Source: GCA-2862585 sp965661345 | GTDB lineage: Bacteria > Bacteroidota > Bacteroidia > Flavobacteriales > UBA7312 | Direction of reading: 5' to 3' | Assembly (NCBI GenBank): GCA_965661345.1 | Contig: CBFIDK010000003.1 | Coordinates: 1-64,000, forward strand | Length of the DNA: 64,000 nucleotides | Part shown: positions 1 to 8,591 of the stretch, in pieces | Position numbering within the stretch: the stretch's first letter is position 1 | How the letters are laid out: each line of letters opens with the position of its first letter | Translations under genes and position numbers: made by a program | Notes under the pieces: generated by a model | What the model was told of the DNA's origin: nothing | The model's database searches: none | Seen by the model: only the letters and a program-made list of their open reading frames with translations

Positions 1-41
1 CTATATTTATACCGAATATCAATTTACTTAAAGCGAATGTT

Positions 42-884
42 ATGTGTGCCAACACCAATAACTTACTTTCCGATTTTACAGCTAAACTCCGTTTACAACG
101 CTATGCTCCCTCCAGTATAAAAACCTATAAAAACGCGCTTTCCAAGTTTTTGATCGCCTTTGAGCAGCACGATTTGGAACATGTGTCGGTACAACAAATT
201 CAAAATTTTATGCATCACTTGCATGCAAAACATCACATTAGCGCTGTCTATCAAAAGCAAATTTTAGCAAGTATTTCCAAGTTTTACCTGCTTTACTACA
301 ACCGTAAACTTCAATTCTCATCACTTTATCCCAAACGCAAATCCAAACCACTTCCCAAGTATTTAACGGTTTTGGAGGTAAAAAGACTACTTCAACAATG
401 CACTAACCTGAAGCACTTGTGCATTTTAAAAATTTGCTATGGGTGTGGGTTGCGAGTATCGGAGGTCGTTGCACTAAAAATCACAGATATAGATTCTTCA
501 TCCATGCGCCTTACGGTCCATGCAGCCAAGGGCAATAAAGATCGTGTATTACCGCTGCCCTTAACATTGCTCCAAAACCTTCAACAATACTATACGGTCT
601 ATAGTCCTAAATGCTACCTTTTTGAAGGACAAAATGACGGAAAATATACCGCTAAAAGCATACAAAATTTTATAAAAAAATACGCCCGTAAAGCCAATAT
701 TAAAAAATCGGTTACCCCACATATGCTGCGCCATTCCTATGCCACCCATCAACTCGAAAACGGGATCGATATCAATTATGTACAGGAGTTATTAGGACAT
801 AATTCTATCAAAACGACAGAGCTTTACACCCATGTTATTAAAATCTCAAAAAACAACATTACAAGCCCGTTAGACCAGTTATAG
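42..884 (+). CDS. Tyrosine recombinase / integrase (XerC/XerD-like)
   Basis: A 280-residue tyrosine recombinase that would cut and rejoin DNA at specific sites. An N-terminal SAM-like core-binding domain (about 5-95) precedes the catalytic domain (about 105-275). All six catalytic residues are visible: R138 in GLRVSE, K163 in AAKGNK, H227 and R230 in HMLRHS, H253 in LLGHNS, and nucleophile Y262. It lacks the extra insertion of integron integrases. The reading frame is open back to the window edge, but the ATG at 42 gives the usual family length. By eye it uses more C-ending codons than its neighbours. It reads toward the 3' end of tRNA-Arg with no gene between. That arrangement is typical of an element integrated in a tRNA gene. 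Related recombinases also accompany IS91-type transposases in Bacteroidota; no transposase is visible here. Family is certain, biological role is inferred. Confidence 0.9.
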   Translation: MCANTNNLLSDFTAKLRLQRYAPSSIKTYKNALSKFLIAFEQHDLEHVSVQQIQNFMHHLHAKHHISAVYQKQILASISKFYLLYYNRKLQFSSLYPKRKSKPLPKYLTVLEVKRLLQQCTNLKHLCILKICYGCGLRVSEVVALKITDIDSSSMRLTVHAAKGNKDRVLPLPLTLLQNLQQYYTVYSPKCYLFEGQNDGKYTAKSIQNFIKKYARKANIKKSVTPHMLRHSYATHQLENGIDINYVQELLGHNSIKTTELYTHVIKISKNNITSPLDQL

Positions 885-1013
885 CACAAAACCGCCTTAT
901 TTTTTTTACTGTTCATTTTCACTTTTAAGCCGTAAGGTATTCATGTTTTTGAAGAACAGATAAGGAATGTAAAAGGTAAAAAGGATAGGTAATCTGTGCT
1001 TTCAGAAAACTAA
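885..1013. other. Intergenic gap after the recombinase, no gene seen
   Basis: AT-rich spacer between the recombinase stop and the tRNA-Arg terminator. I looked for a second copy of the tRNA-Arg 3' end (an attachment-site repeat) and for short reading frames and found neither. Confidence 0.6.
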
Positions 1014-1045
1014 AAAGGTGAAACTACCTAAATAATTTCACCTTT
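1014..1045 (-). terminator. Rho-independent terminator of tRNA-Arg
   Basis: The inverted repeat AAAGGTGAAA (1014-1023) and TTTCACCTTT (1036-1045) forms a perfect 10-bp stem. Read on the minus strand it is followed by a T-rich run, and it lies directly after the tRNA 3' end. Confidence 0.8.
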
Positions 1046-1047
1046 AG

Positions 1048-1121
1048 TGATCGAGACAGGATTCGAACCTGTGACCGTCTGCTTAGAAGGCAGATGCTCT
1101 ATCCAGCTGAGCTACTCGACC
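1048..1121 (-). tRNA. tRNA-Arg (anticodon TCT)
   Basis: A 74-nt cloverleaf on the minus strand. Acceptor arm GGTCGAG pairs with CTCGATC, with discriminator A. The anticodon stem TCTGC/GCAGA encloses loop CTTCTAA, giving anticodon TCT for AGA codons. The T-arm GGTTCGAATCC is canonical. CCA is not encoded. The 3' end faces the recombinase gene, so it is a candidate attachment site. Confidence 0.96.
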
Positions 1122-1159
1122 ATTTTTTACAAATTTTAGCTAGTAAAAAAATGTGTCGG

Positions 1160-1190
1160 CAAATGTAAATATTTTGGATTGACATTCCAA
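1160..1190 (-). promoter_or_regulatory. Promoter of tRNA-Arg
   Basis: On the minus strand a TACATTTG box (1167-1160) matches the Bacteroidota -7 consensus TAnnTTTG, with TTG (1190-1188) 20 nt upstream as the -33 element. The box is followed by CCGAC, a GC-rich discriminator also present at the tRNA-Met promoter. Confidence 0.7.
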
Positions 1191-1233
1191 AACATAATAA
1201 CAAAGAAATAATAAGCTAAACTCTATGGATAAG

Positions 1234-1800
1234 CTATCTTCCTTTCTTTAATGGAAATTTCATTCGGTAATCTACTTTAATATTGCCCTTGGAAATATTC
1301 ATCAGTTTACCTTTTAGCAAACGCTTTTTAATGCCACTTAAATAATCTGTAAACAATATCCCTTCAATATGGTCATATTCATGTTGTATGATTCGGGCTT
1401 TAGTTCCCTCATAAACCTCTTCTAAGGTGTTGAAGTCCTCATCTTGATACCGTATGCGAATTTTTGGTTTACGGCTTACATCTTCTTTAATATTTGGTAT
1501 GGAAAGGCACCCTTCATTAAAATTCCACTCCTCACCTTCTTCATCTACTATTTCTGGATTGATAAAAACTTTGCAAAAGTCTTCCATATCTGGCTCATCT
1601 TCTGCAAAAGGACTTCCATCAACAATAAACAAACGAATGCTTTTATTTATTTGAGGAGCAGCTAATCCCACTCCATTGGCTTCGTACATGGTTTCAAACA
1701 TATCTTCAATAAGTTTATCTAATTGAGGATAATCTTGTGAAATGTCTTCTGCTTTTTTCTTCAAAACATCAGAACCGTATGCTACAATTGGTAAAATCAT
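1234..1800 (-). CDS. def: Peptide deformylase
   Basis: Removes the formyl group from the N-terminal methionine of new proteins in the cytoplasm, using a metal ion. All three deformylase motifs are present: GVGLAAPQ (43-50), EGCLS (96-100, metal ligand C98) and HEYDH (140-144, two metal-binding histidines and the catalytic glutamate). The length of 188 residues is normal. The ATG overlaps the moxR stop codon as TAATG, so translation is probably coupled, and def is the last gene of the guaB-chaperone run. The matching formyltransferase gene fmt lies at the far right end of this window rather than beside def, although the two are neighbours in many other bacteria. Confidence 0.97.
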   Translation of the reverse strand: MILPIVAYGSDVLKKKAEDISQDYPQLDKLIEDMFETMYEANGVGLAAPQINKSIRLFIVDGSPFAEDEPDMEDFCKVFINPEIVDEEGEEWNFNEGCLSIPNIKEDVSRKPKIRIRYQDEDFNTLEEVYEGTKARIIQHEYDHIEGILFTDYLSGIKKRLLKGKLMNISKGNIKVDYRMKFPLKKGR

Positions 1801-2753
1801 TACAAAAGTTCTTGAATAATTTGCTCGATGCTTATTCCTTCAGCATCTGCCTGATACGTTTTAACTAATCGGTGTCGCAAGATTGGTTCAGCTACAGCCT
1901 TTACATCTTCATTATCTGGCGAATACTTTCCATTGATGGCTGCATGGCACTTTGCTCCGACTACAAGAAACTGTGACGCTCTCGGTCCTGCTCCCCAAGA
2001 AATAAATTTATTCACTCTTTCAGATGAATGCTCTGTATTTGGTCGCGTTTTAGCAACTAACTTAACAGCATATTCCATGACATTATCAGCAACAGGAATT
2101 TTACGAATTAGCTTTTGATAATTTAGAATTTGTTCAGCATCAAGAACTTTATTAAGACTTACTTGCTTATCTGAGGTTGTACTTTTTATTACTTCTAACT
2201 CTTCTTCATAAGATGGGTAATCTAGCACAACATTAAACATAAATCTATCGAGCTGCGCTTCTGGCAATGGATAAGTACCTTCTTGCTCAATTGGGTTTTG
2301 AGTAGCCAACACAAAGAATGGTTTTGATAGTTCGTATCGTTTACCAGCGGCTGTAACTGCTCTTTCTTGCATGGCTTCTAGCAATGCTGCTTGAGTTTTA
2401 GGAGGTGTTCTATTAATCTCATCGGCTAAAACAATATTAGCAAATAAAGGGCCTTTGTTAAAAGCAAACTGTCTGTTTTCATTTAGTATTTCAGAACCAA
2501 CTATATCTGAAGGCATTAAGTCTGGAGTAAACTGAATTCTATTAAATTCAAGTCCTAAAGATTGAGCAATGGTTTGCACCAATAATGTTTTTGCTAAACC
2601 CGGAACACCTACCAATAAACAATGTCCTTGACTAAATATGGAAATTAATACATTTTTAACGACTTGATCTTGTCCAATAATGACTTTAGCTATCTCAGCC
2701 CTAAAATCTTCATATGATTTCTTAAAATCATCTAACTCTTGTACTTCTGACAT
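1800..2753 (-). CDS. MoxR-family AAA+ ATPase
   Basis: A 317-residue AAA+ ATPase of the MoxR family, chaperone-like ATPases that usually help assemble or activate secreted or VWA-domain proteins. Walker A GVPGLAKT (about 49-56), Walker B LADEINR (about 111-117), sensor 1 ATQNP and the conserved PLPEAQLDRF segment are all intact. In many Bacteroidota MoxR is followed by a DUF58 protein and VWA proteins; here the next gene is def. The closest VWA-type protein in the window lies about 40 kb away at 41629-43653, so partnership is uncertain. Six bases separate it from the upstream surA-like gene, which suggests one transcript. Confidence 0.93.
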   Translation of the reverse strand: MSEVQELDDFKKSYEDFRAEIAKVIIGQDQVVKNVLISIFSQGHCLLVGVPGLAKTLLVQTIAQSLGLEFNRIQFTPDLMPSDIVGSEILNENRQFAFNKGPLFANIVLADEINRTPPKTQAALLEAMQERAVTAAGKRYELSKPFFVLATQNPIEQEGTYPLPEAQLDRFMFNVVLDYPSYEEELEVIKSTTSDKQVSLNKVLDAEQILNYQKLIRKIPVADNVMEYAVKLVAKTRPNTEHSSERVNKFISWGAGPRASQFLVVGAKCHAAINGKYSPDNEDVKAVAEPILRHRLVKTYQADAEGISIEQIIQELL

Positions 2754-2759
2754 CTTCTC

Positions 2760-4085
2760 TTACTTCTTTTTCCAATTATCACTCCATTCACAACCAAAAT
2801 CGTCTTTGATATCAATGTAAGTTTCTTCTATTTTACTTTTCTTCCAATTTTGTAGGGCTACAGCCTTTAACTCTTGTACTGCTACCGACTGTATTCTATC
2901 GTAATCGTCTTTTAGATTAGCTTTGTGTTCTTCTATTATTCTATCTACATGAATAATTCGACAGGCCTTTCTGCCATCATAAGTTTCGAATACAGTTGGT
3001 TTTGAAATCTGGCCTTGGCTTAGTCCATCGATGGTTGAAGACACCGATAAATCTAACTCTTTTAGGATAAAAGATGAAGAACCTGTTTGAGGGTTAACAA
3101 TCACTCCTCCATTGTTTTTAGATTCTCCTTCAGAGTATCGTATTGCTAGCTGCTCAAAACTTAGGGTGTCTTTATCCATTAAGCTGGATAAGCTATCTAG
3201 CTTTGATTTCGCATTGACTATAGACAGTGAGCTAATTTTGGGTTTAATGAGAATATGTCTAATTTTAAATTGCTCTCCTCTCCTTTTCACCATTTGTATT
3301 AAATGAAAGCCAAATTTTGTTTCAACAATGTCTGAAAGCTCATCTTCCTGTAATCTGAAGGCTACCGATTCAAACTTTGGCACTAACTTTCCTTTTTTTA
3401 CGAATCCTAAATCCCCACCATTCTTTGCAGAGCCCGGATCGTCAGAATATAATGAGGCTAAGAAAGCAAAATCTTCCCCGTCTTTAATTCGCTGTTTAAA
3501 ACCGTTTAACTTGTTCGTTATTCGCTCCCTTTCTTTTTCGTCTACTTGTGGGAAAACCACCAATTGAGACAAGTAAATCTCTTCAGGAAATACAGGTAAA
3601 CTATCTTCAGGTATTCTGTTGTAAAATTGTAATACATCTTTAGGAGTAGCTTTTACTTCTGAAGTAATTTTACTTTCCATTCGTTGCCCTAAGATTTGCT
3701 CTCTAAATAGTGTCTGAAATTCTTCTCTCAATTCAGTAATAGTTTTTCCAAAATAGCTTTCTAACTTTTGAACAGAACCAATCTGACTAACAAAATAATC
3801 GATACGTTGCTCTATCGCTTTATTAACTTCATCATCGGTGACAACTAAACTGTCTACCTCTGCTTGATGTGTAAGTAATTTCTGAAACAACATCTCATCA
3901 AGGATTTGACATTTAGCTTCTTCTCCTATATTAGCACCCTGTTGCATCTGTATATACTGTGTTTCAACAGCGGATTTTAGAATTACCTTATTTCCTACTA
4001 CAGCAACAATGCCTTCGATAGAATTTTGAGTATATCCCAAAAAACTAAGTAAACAAAAAACAATTAAGAAGCTATTTCTTTTCAT
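2760..4085 (-). CDS. SurA-like periplasmic chaperone / parvulin isomerase
   Basis: A 441-residue secreted protein beginning with signal peptide MKRNSFLIVFCLLSFLGYTQ. A SurA-type N-terminal chaperone region is followed by a parvulin domain (about 170-275, with GGDLGFVKKGKLVPKFES) and a second, weaker one (about 275-385, with NNGGVI). It is expected to fold outer-membrane and secreted proteins in the periplasm. I place the start at the ATG at 4085, because the first possible ATG (4118) adds a non-signal extension lying inside the upstream gene. From 4085 the overlap is only 14 nt. Third of three tandem folding factors. Confidence 0.88.
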   Translation of the reverse strand: MKRNSFLIVFCLLSFLGYTQNSIEGIVAVVGNKVILKSAVETQYIQMQQGANIGEEAKCQILDEMLFQKLLTHQAEVDSLVVTDDEVNKAIEQRIDYFVSQIGSVQKLESYFGKTITELREEFQTLFREQILGQRMESKITSEVKATPKDVLQFYNRIPEDSLPVFPEEIYLSQLVVFPQVDEKERERITNKLNGFKQRIKDGEDFAFLASLYSDDPGSAKNGGDLGFVKKGKLVPKFESVAFRLQEDELSDIVETKFGFHLIQMVKRRGEQFKIRHILIKPKISSLSIVNAKSKLDSLSSLMDKDTLSFEQLAIRYSEGESKNNGGVIVNPQTGSSSFILKELDLSVSSTIDGLSQGQISKPTVFETYDGRKACRIIHVDRIIEEHKANLKDDYDRIQSVAVQELKAVALQNWKKSKIEETYIDIKDDFGCEWSDNWKKK

Positions 4086-4917
4086 ATCGAATGTGATTTT
4101 TTGATAATGCTGATTCATACAGTTTCATTTCAGTTTCTTTAAGAAAATTTATTTTTCTCTTATTGAGTATAATTGAACGAATTTGGTTCTCAATCATACT
4201 TAAAGGAGAAACGCTACCCTTTTGTTTATATTCTTTGATGTATAAATAATAATGAAACTCTTCATCAGTTAACTCGAGTGATTTACCTTTTCTTATATAG
4301 TAATTCTTTGAAGATTCATTAAGCGGTAAACTTAAAAAAACATCTTTTACATATTGCCACTTATCTTCAATAAAGTATTCTTGTGCAAATTGGTAGCAAT
4401 AGTCTTCTAGACTTACTCTGCTATCTTCATCAATCTTTTTATACAAGGATTTTACTTTCCAAATATAAGGGACTTCTCTTTTGAGTTTTATGTAGTTAAC
4501 AGTAACAACGTCATCTTTTAAGAGAAAGTTATTTTTATTTTGTTCGTAAAATTGTTGAATTTCTTCTTTTTCAATAACTGAATCTAGCTTTTGATTAAGA
4601 AGTTCTTGTTGGTAAGAATAAATAAGAAGTGAGTTTTCGTAACTCTCAACTTGAGCCGTAACATTTTGTTGAATTAAAGGTAAATTTATTTTAGCCTTTT
4701 GAAGCAGCAACTGTTCTTTTACCCATTTTTCACGAATGTTATTAATTAGGTTAAGGCTGTCAACTTCATCAAGTCCAGGAGTGACTAAATGCTCAATATC
4801 TTCGTAGAAAAGTTCATTTCCGTAAACCTCTACAAGGAAAATTTTAGAGTCATTTTTAAAAAAATCACAGGAAAAAAGACCTAAACATAAAATAAATACT
4901 AAAGCCTTTTTTCCCAT
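4072..4917 (-). CDS. SurA-N-like folding lipoprotein without isomerase domain
   Basis: A 281-residue lipoprotein: hydrophobic signal segment, then lipobox LFSC with C17 as the likely lipidated residue. The rest resembles the helical N- and C-terminal regions of SurA/PrsA chaperones (the segment REKWVKEQLLLQKA is typical of that fold), but I see no parvulin domain. It lies between two parvulin proteins with 15-nt spacing upstream and a 14-nt overlap downstream. It probably serves as a membrane-anchored holdase for the same clients. Function is inferred from position and fold resemblance only. Confidence 0.7.
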   Translation of the reverse strand: MGKKALVFILCLGLFSCDFFKNDSKIFLVEVYGNELFYEDIEHLVTPGLDEVDSLNLINNIREKWVKEQLLLQKAKINLPLIQQNVTAQVESYENSLLIYSYQQELLNQKLDSVIEKEEIQQFYEQNKNNFLLKDDVVTVNYIKLKREVPYIWKVKSLYKKIDEDSRVSLEDYCYQFAQEYFIEDKWQYVKDVFLSLPLNESSKNYYIRKGKSLELTDEEFHYYLYIKEYKQKGSVSPLSMIENQIRSIILNKRKINFLKETEMKLYESALSKNHIRYEKK

Positions 4918-4932
4918 AATTTATATTAGATA

Positions 4933-7032
4933 TTATTTCTCAATTATTGAGTACAATACATCTTTGTTAACCGAAGCTGGATATTTTTCTTCCAACTCTA
5001 GTTTCCACATTGCTTCTAAATAATTCTGATAGTTTGTTATTACTTCACCCTTTGCTTCTTCAAAGGTTTTTAACTCACCATTTTTCACATCTTGAACATC
5101 TGCAAAAAATACTGTTCCATCAATATTTTTTTCATTAGCTGTTAGTCCATTAAACCAGTGATTATCAACAGCTGTACTTTCTCCTTTCGCAAAGGTTTTG
5201 TTAGAGATTCTCAATCTGTTTGACTCATATCTGTTCATTAAAGTAAGAATTCTATCATCACTCAAGAAAAACTCACCTTTTCCAAATTTTAAAAATGCAA
5301 TCTCTTCAGAAGAAAGAACATTAGAATTGTATCGGTTATTTAGTAAAGTACGAACTCTGTTTGCTGTAGCCTCATCTTTTGAAGTATAAACTTTGGACAT
5401 TGCTCTTTCATCCCAACGGTAATTTTCTTTTGTTAGGTTGTAATAGTTCATTAAACCTGCAGAATCATTGATCGCTTTGGACCATACTTTTTGATCCATT
5501 AAATCGAATAGCATTATACCATCGTGGTATTCCTTCATTAACGCTTTAAACTCTGGGTATTTGTTTTCTAGCTGTGAATCTTCGTATTCTAAGCAAGTTT
5601 TAGTTACCCACTCGTCGTAACGCTTTCTTACCATTGGGCAAGTGTTAGCCGAATCAGCTTTAATTCTATTTTCTGCTAAATAATCTGCAAAATCATCTTG
5701 AGTGTAATGTATACCGTCAAGAGTGAACATTGTTCTTCCTTGAGTAGTGTAAGAATCTCTATCCCAATTTTTGTAATCAATTTTACAAAATGGTTCTAGA
5801 TTAGATGTCCCATTGTTGAATTCTTGTGTAAGTAAATTTAATCGAGTAATATAAAAATCATGATTGTTTCCAATGGTTCTGCTAATTCCTGACTTCTCAG
5901 TAAAGTTGTATTCATCTTTAATTTTAGCAACTAAAGATTCTACTCCTCTATTGCTTCTGTCATCACGCTTTATATTTCGCTTGATTTGTTCTTTTGAATC
6001 TTCAAACGAAGGAACGCCTCTTTTATCCAATAACTTAATGACATGCCATCCGTACATTGATTTTACAGGCTTAGATACATCACCAGTATTTTGTAAATTG
6101 AAAGCTGCGTTTTCAAATTCTGGCACCATTTGTCCAGTACCAAACCAAGGTAATTCACCACGTTTAGAAGCAGAGCTTTTATCATCAGAAAATCTTGTCA
6201 TTTCCTCAAACGAACTACCATTATCTAGTGATTCTAAAAGTTGTTGTAGTTTTTCTTGATTACCTTTTATTTCTTGAGGAGTAGCGTCATCTCTTTCCTC
6301 TAACATAATGTGGGCAACCTTTACCTCACCTCTGTTTGCTCTTTTATCTACTACCTTTAAAATGTGATAGCCAAATTGAGTTCTGAATGGACTTGACACA
6401 TCACCAACTGCAGTATTGAATGCCGCCGATTCAAATGGGTAAACCATTCTAAAAGCAGAAAAATACCCTAAATCACCAGCGTTAGTTTTGGCTGAAGGAT
6501 CATTTGAGTATGCTTTTGCAATTGCACCAAAATCTTCACCTTTCATTATTCGGCTTCTTAAGCTCTTGATTTCATTGTATGCCTTTAAAGTGTCAGATGG
6601 GGTAGCGTTTTCGGCAACATTAATTAAAATGTGGCTTGCTCTTATCTCGTACTGCATTCTTTCGTATGCTTCCTCAATAAGTTCATCTTCTGCAGCTTGG
6701 TCAGTAAGGTATGGTTTTGATAATTGAGTTCTGTAACCCGCCAACTCTCTTTTAAAGCTAGCTGAAGTGTCCATCTGATTTTCCTGAGCATACAATACTT
6801 TTCTTTTGAAGTCAATAAATAAATCAGCGTATTCATCTAAATATTCTTCATTTACTTCTTTTTCAGTATTGTTTTTTCTGAAAATAGATTCAAATTCACC
6901 CAATGGAACGTTTTCAGGTCCTACAGACATAACAATATCTTCAGACTTATCGTCACCAGGGTTGCTAGCTGTAACATGATTTCCTATTGTAAAGGAAAAC
7001 ATAAGGGCAAGTAAAATTAAAATTCTGTTCAT
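4933..7032 (-). CDS. Large parvulin-type peptidyl-prolyl isomerase, secreted
   Basis: A 699-residue periplasmic protein with an N-terminal signal peptide. An N-terminal chaperone-like region (about 30-125) precedes two parvulin domains in tandem, about 125-235 (RASHILI, NAGDLGYF, FGYHILKV) and 235-345 (VAHIMLE, KRGELPWF, YGWHVIKL). A long C-terminal region of about 350 residues has no domain I recognise. Parvulins isomerise prolyl bonds and assist folding of envelope proteins. It is the first and largest of the three folding factors and starts 33 nt after guaB, so it is probably co-transcribed from the guaB promoter. Confidence 0.9.
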   Translation of the reverse strand: MNRILILLALMFSFTIGNHVTASNPGDDKSEDIVMSVGPENVPLGEFESIFRKNNTEKEVNEEYLDEYADLFIDFKRKVLYAQENQMDTSASFKRELAGYRTQLSKPYLTDQAAEDELIEEAYERMQYEIRASHILINVAENATPSDTLKAYNEIKSLRSRIMKGEDFGAIAKAYSNDPSAKTNAGDLGYFSAFRMVYPFESAAFNTAVGDVSSPFRTQFGYHILKVVDKRANRGEVKVAHIMLEERDDATPQEIKGNQEKLQQLLESLDNGSSFEEMTRFSDDKSSASKRGELPWFGTGQMVPEFENAAFNLQNTGDVSKPVKSMYGWHVIKLLDKRGVPSFEDSKEQIKRNIKRDDRSNRGVESLVAKIKDEYNFTEKSGISRTIGNNHDFYITRLNLLTQEFNNGTSNLEPFCKIDYKNWDRDSYTTQGRTMFTLDGIHYTQDDFADYLAENRIKADSANTCPMVRKRYDEWVTKTCLEYEDSQLENKYPEFKALMKEYHDGIMLFDLMDQKVWSKAINDSAGLMNYYNLTKENYRWDERAMSKVYTSKDEATANRVRTLLNNRYNSNVLSSEEIAFLKFGKGEFFLSDDRILTLMNRYESNRLRISNKTFAKGESTAVDNHWFNGLTANEKNIDGTVFFADVQDVKNGELKTFEEAKGEVITNYQNYLEAMWKLELEEKYPASVNKDVLYSIIEK

Positions 7033-7065
7033 TTTTCTAAGATTTAATAATTAGTTTTTTAATAG

Positions 7066-8529
7066 TTATCGGCTGTAATTAGGGGCTTCTTTTGTAATGC
7101 TTACATCATGTGGATGGCTTTCAATCATTCCAGCATTAGTAATTCGTATAAATTTTGCTTCAGATAGTTCAGAAATATCATGTGCACCACAATATCCCAT
7201 TCCTGCTCTTAATCCACCTATCATTTGATGAATCACTTCATCAAGGTTTCCTTTAAAAGCAACTCTTCCTACAATTCCTTCAGGAACAAGTTTTTTGGCA
7301 TTGTCTTCATTAGATTGAAAATAACGGTCTTTAGAACCGGCTTGCATGGCTTCGACAGAACCCATTCCTCTATATGTTTTGAATTTTCTTCCTTCAAAAA
7401 TAACAGTTTCGCCAGGGGCTTCTTCAACACCCGCAAAAATGGAACCCAACATTACTGAACTTGCTCCAGCTACCATGGCTTTTACTATATCACCAGAATA
7501 GCGAATTCCGCCATCAGCTATTACAGGTATTCCTTTATCTTTTAGTACTTCTGAAACACTGATAATGGCAGATAACTGAGGAAGTCCTACACCAGCGACA
7601 ACTCTTGTTGTACAAATTGAGCCTGGACCAATGCCAACTTTTACAGCATCTACTCCAACTTCTGCTAAAGCCAGTGCCGCTTTTGCTGTGGCAATGTTAC
7701 CCGCTATAATATCTACATCAAATTCAGATTTTAACCTCTTAACAGTATCTATTACTCCTTTACTATGGCCGTGTGCAGTATCAACAATTATGGCATCTAC
7801 ACCAGCATCTACTAGTGATTGAACGCGCTCCGATACATCTGCAGTTACACCTACGGCAGCGGCTACTCTAAGTCGACCGTATTGATCTTTGCATGAATTG
7901 GGGCGAGTCTTATTCTTCATAATGTCTTTGAAGGTGATAAGACCTACAAGTTTACCCTTTTCATCTACTACAGGAAGTTTTTCAATTTTATTAGTTTGAA
8001 GAATATCCTCAGCATTTTCTAAATCTGTTAGTTGTGTTGTTACCAAGTTATCAAGAGCAGTCATTACCTCATCAATTTTCTTGTCTTGGTTTTTTTCGAA
8101 TCTTAAATCTCTGTTTGTAACAATACCGACTAAGCTTTGGTTTTCTTTAACTACTGGAATCCCACCAATTTTATTTTCCTTCATGATGGATAATGCATCT
8201 CTAACTGAAGAATTTTGAGGAAGTGTGATAGGATCTAATATCATTCCGCTTTCAGAACGTTTTACTTTTCTTACTTCAGCAGATTGTTTAGCAATGGTCA
8301 TGTTCTTATGAAGAACACCAATGCCTCCATCCTGGGCAATAGCAATAGCCATCTTTGCTTCTGTAACTGTATCCATAGCTGCAGAAACAATAGGAATGTT
8401 GAGTTTTATGTTTTTGGAAAATTGAGTAGAAACGTTAACTTGATGTGGTAAGGTGTCAGAGTAATCTGGAACTAACAACACATCGTCATAAGTTAATCCT
8501 TCGCCTATTATTTTCTTGCTATAATCCAT
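7066..8529 (-). CDS. guaB: IMP dehydrogenase
   Basis: Oxidises IMP to XMP with NAD, the committed step of GMP synthesis. The 487 residues show the (beta/alpha)8 catalytic barrel interrupted by two CBS domains (about 95-205), catalytic cysteine C306 in GPGSICTTR, and the flap region near EGIVGRV. Length is normal. It has its own promoter and is the first gene of the run leading into three chaperones, moxR and def. Whether those genes share guaB regulation in response to purines or growth rate is inference. Confidence 0.98.
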   Translation of the reverse strand: MDYSKKIIGEGLTYDDVLLVPDYSDTLPHQVNVSTQFSKNIKLNIPIVSAAMDTVTEAKMAIAIAQDGGIGVLHKNMTIAKQSAEVRKVKRSESGMILDPITLPQNSSVRDALSIMKENKIGGIPVVKENQSLVGIVTNRDLRFEKNQDKKIDEVMTALDNLVTTQLTDLENAEDILQTNKIEKLPVVDEKGKLVGLITFKDIMKNKTRPNSCKDQYGRLRVAAAVGVTADVSERVQSLVDAGVDAIIVDTAHGHSKGVIDTVKRLKSEFDVDIIAGNIATAKAALALAEVGVDAVKVGIGPGSICTTRVVAGVGLPQLSAIISVSEVLKDKGIPVIADGGIRYSGDIVKAMVAGASSVMLGSIFAGVEEAPGETVIFEGRKFKTYRGMGSVEAMQAGSKDRYFQSNEDNAKKLVPEGIVGRVAFKGNLDEVIHQMIGGLRAGMGYCGAHDISELSEAKFIRITNAGMIESHPHDVSITKEAPNYSR

Positions 8530-8546
8530 AATCGAATTTAGAATGG

Positions 8547-8575
8547 CAAAAGTAGTAAATTCTATTTTAAATCAA
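8547..8575 (-). promoter_or_regulatory. guaB: Promoter of guaB
   Basis: TACTTTTG (8554-8547, minus strand) matches the -7 box TAnnTTTG, with TTG (8575-8573) 18 nt upstream. CC follows the box, as at the tRNA promoters in this window. The predicted transcript start leaves a short leader before the ATG at 8529. Confidence 0.65.
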
Positions 8576-8591
8576 TAATATTTAACAAGGA

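Noticed and set aside
42..884. Integron integrase with a nearby attC-like GTTATGTG sequence at 39-46.
   Set aside because: The protein lacks the extra domain of integron integrases, and a single short match at the window edge is not enough to call a recombination site.
5864..6259. A 131-codon open frame opposite the large parvulin gene.
   Set aside because: It is antisense to a clear coding region, has a low-complexity Ser/Leu-rich composition and no start signal; a shadow of the real gene.
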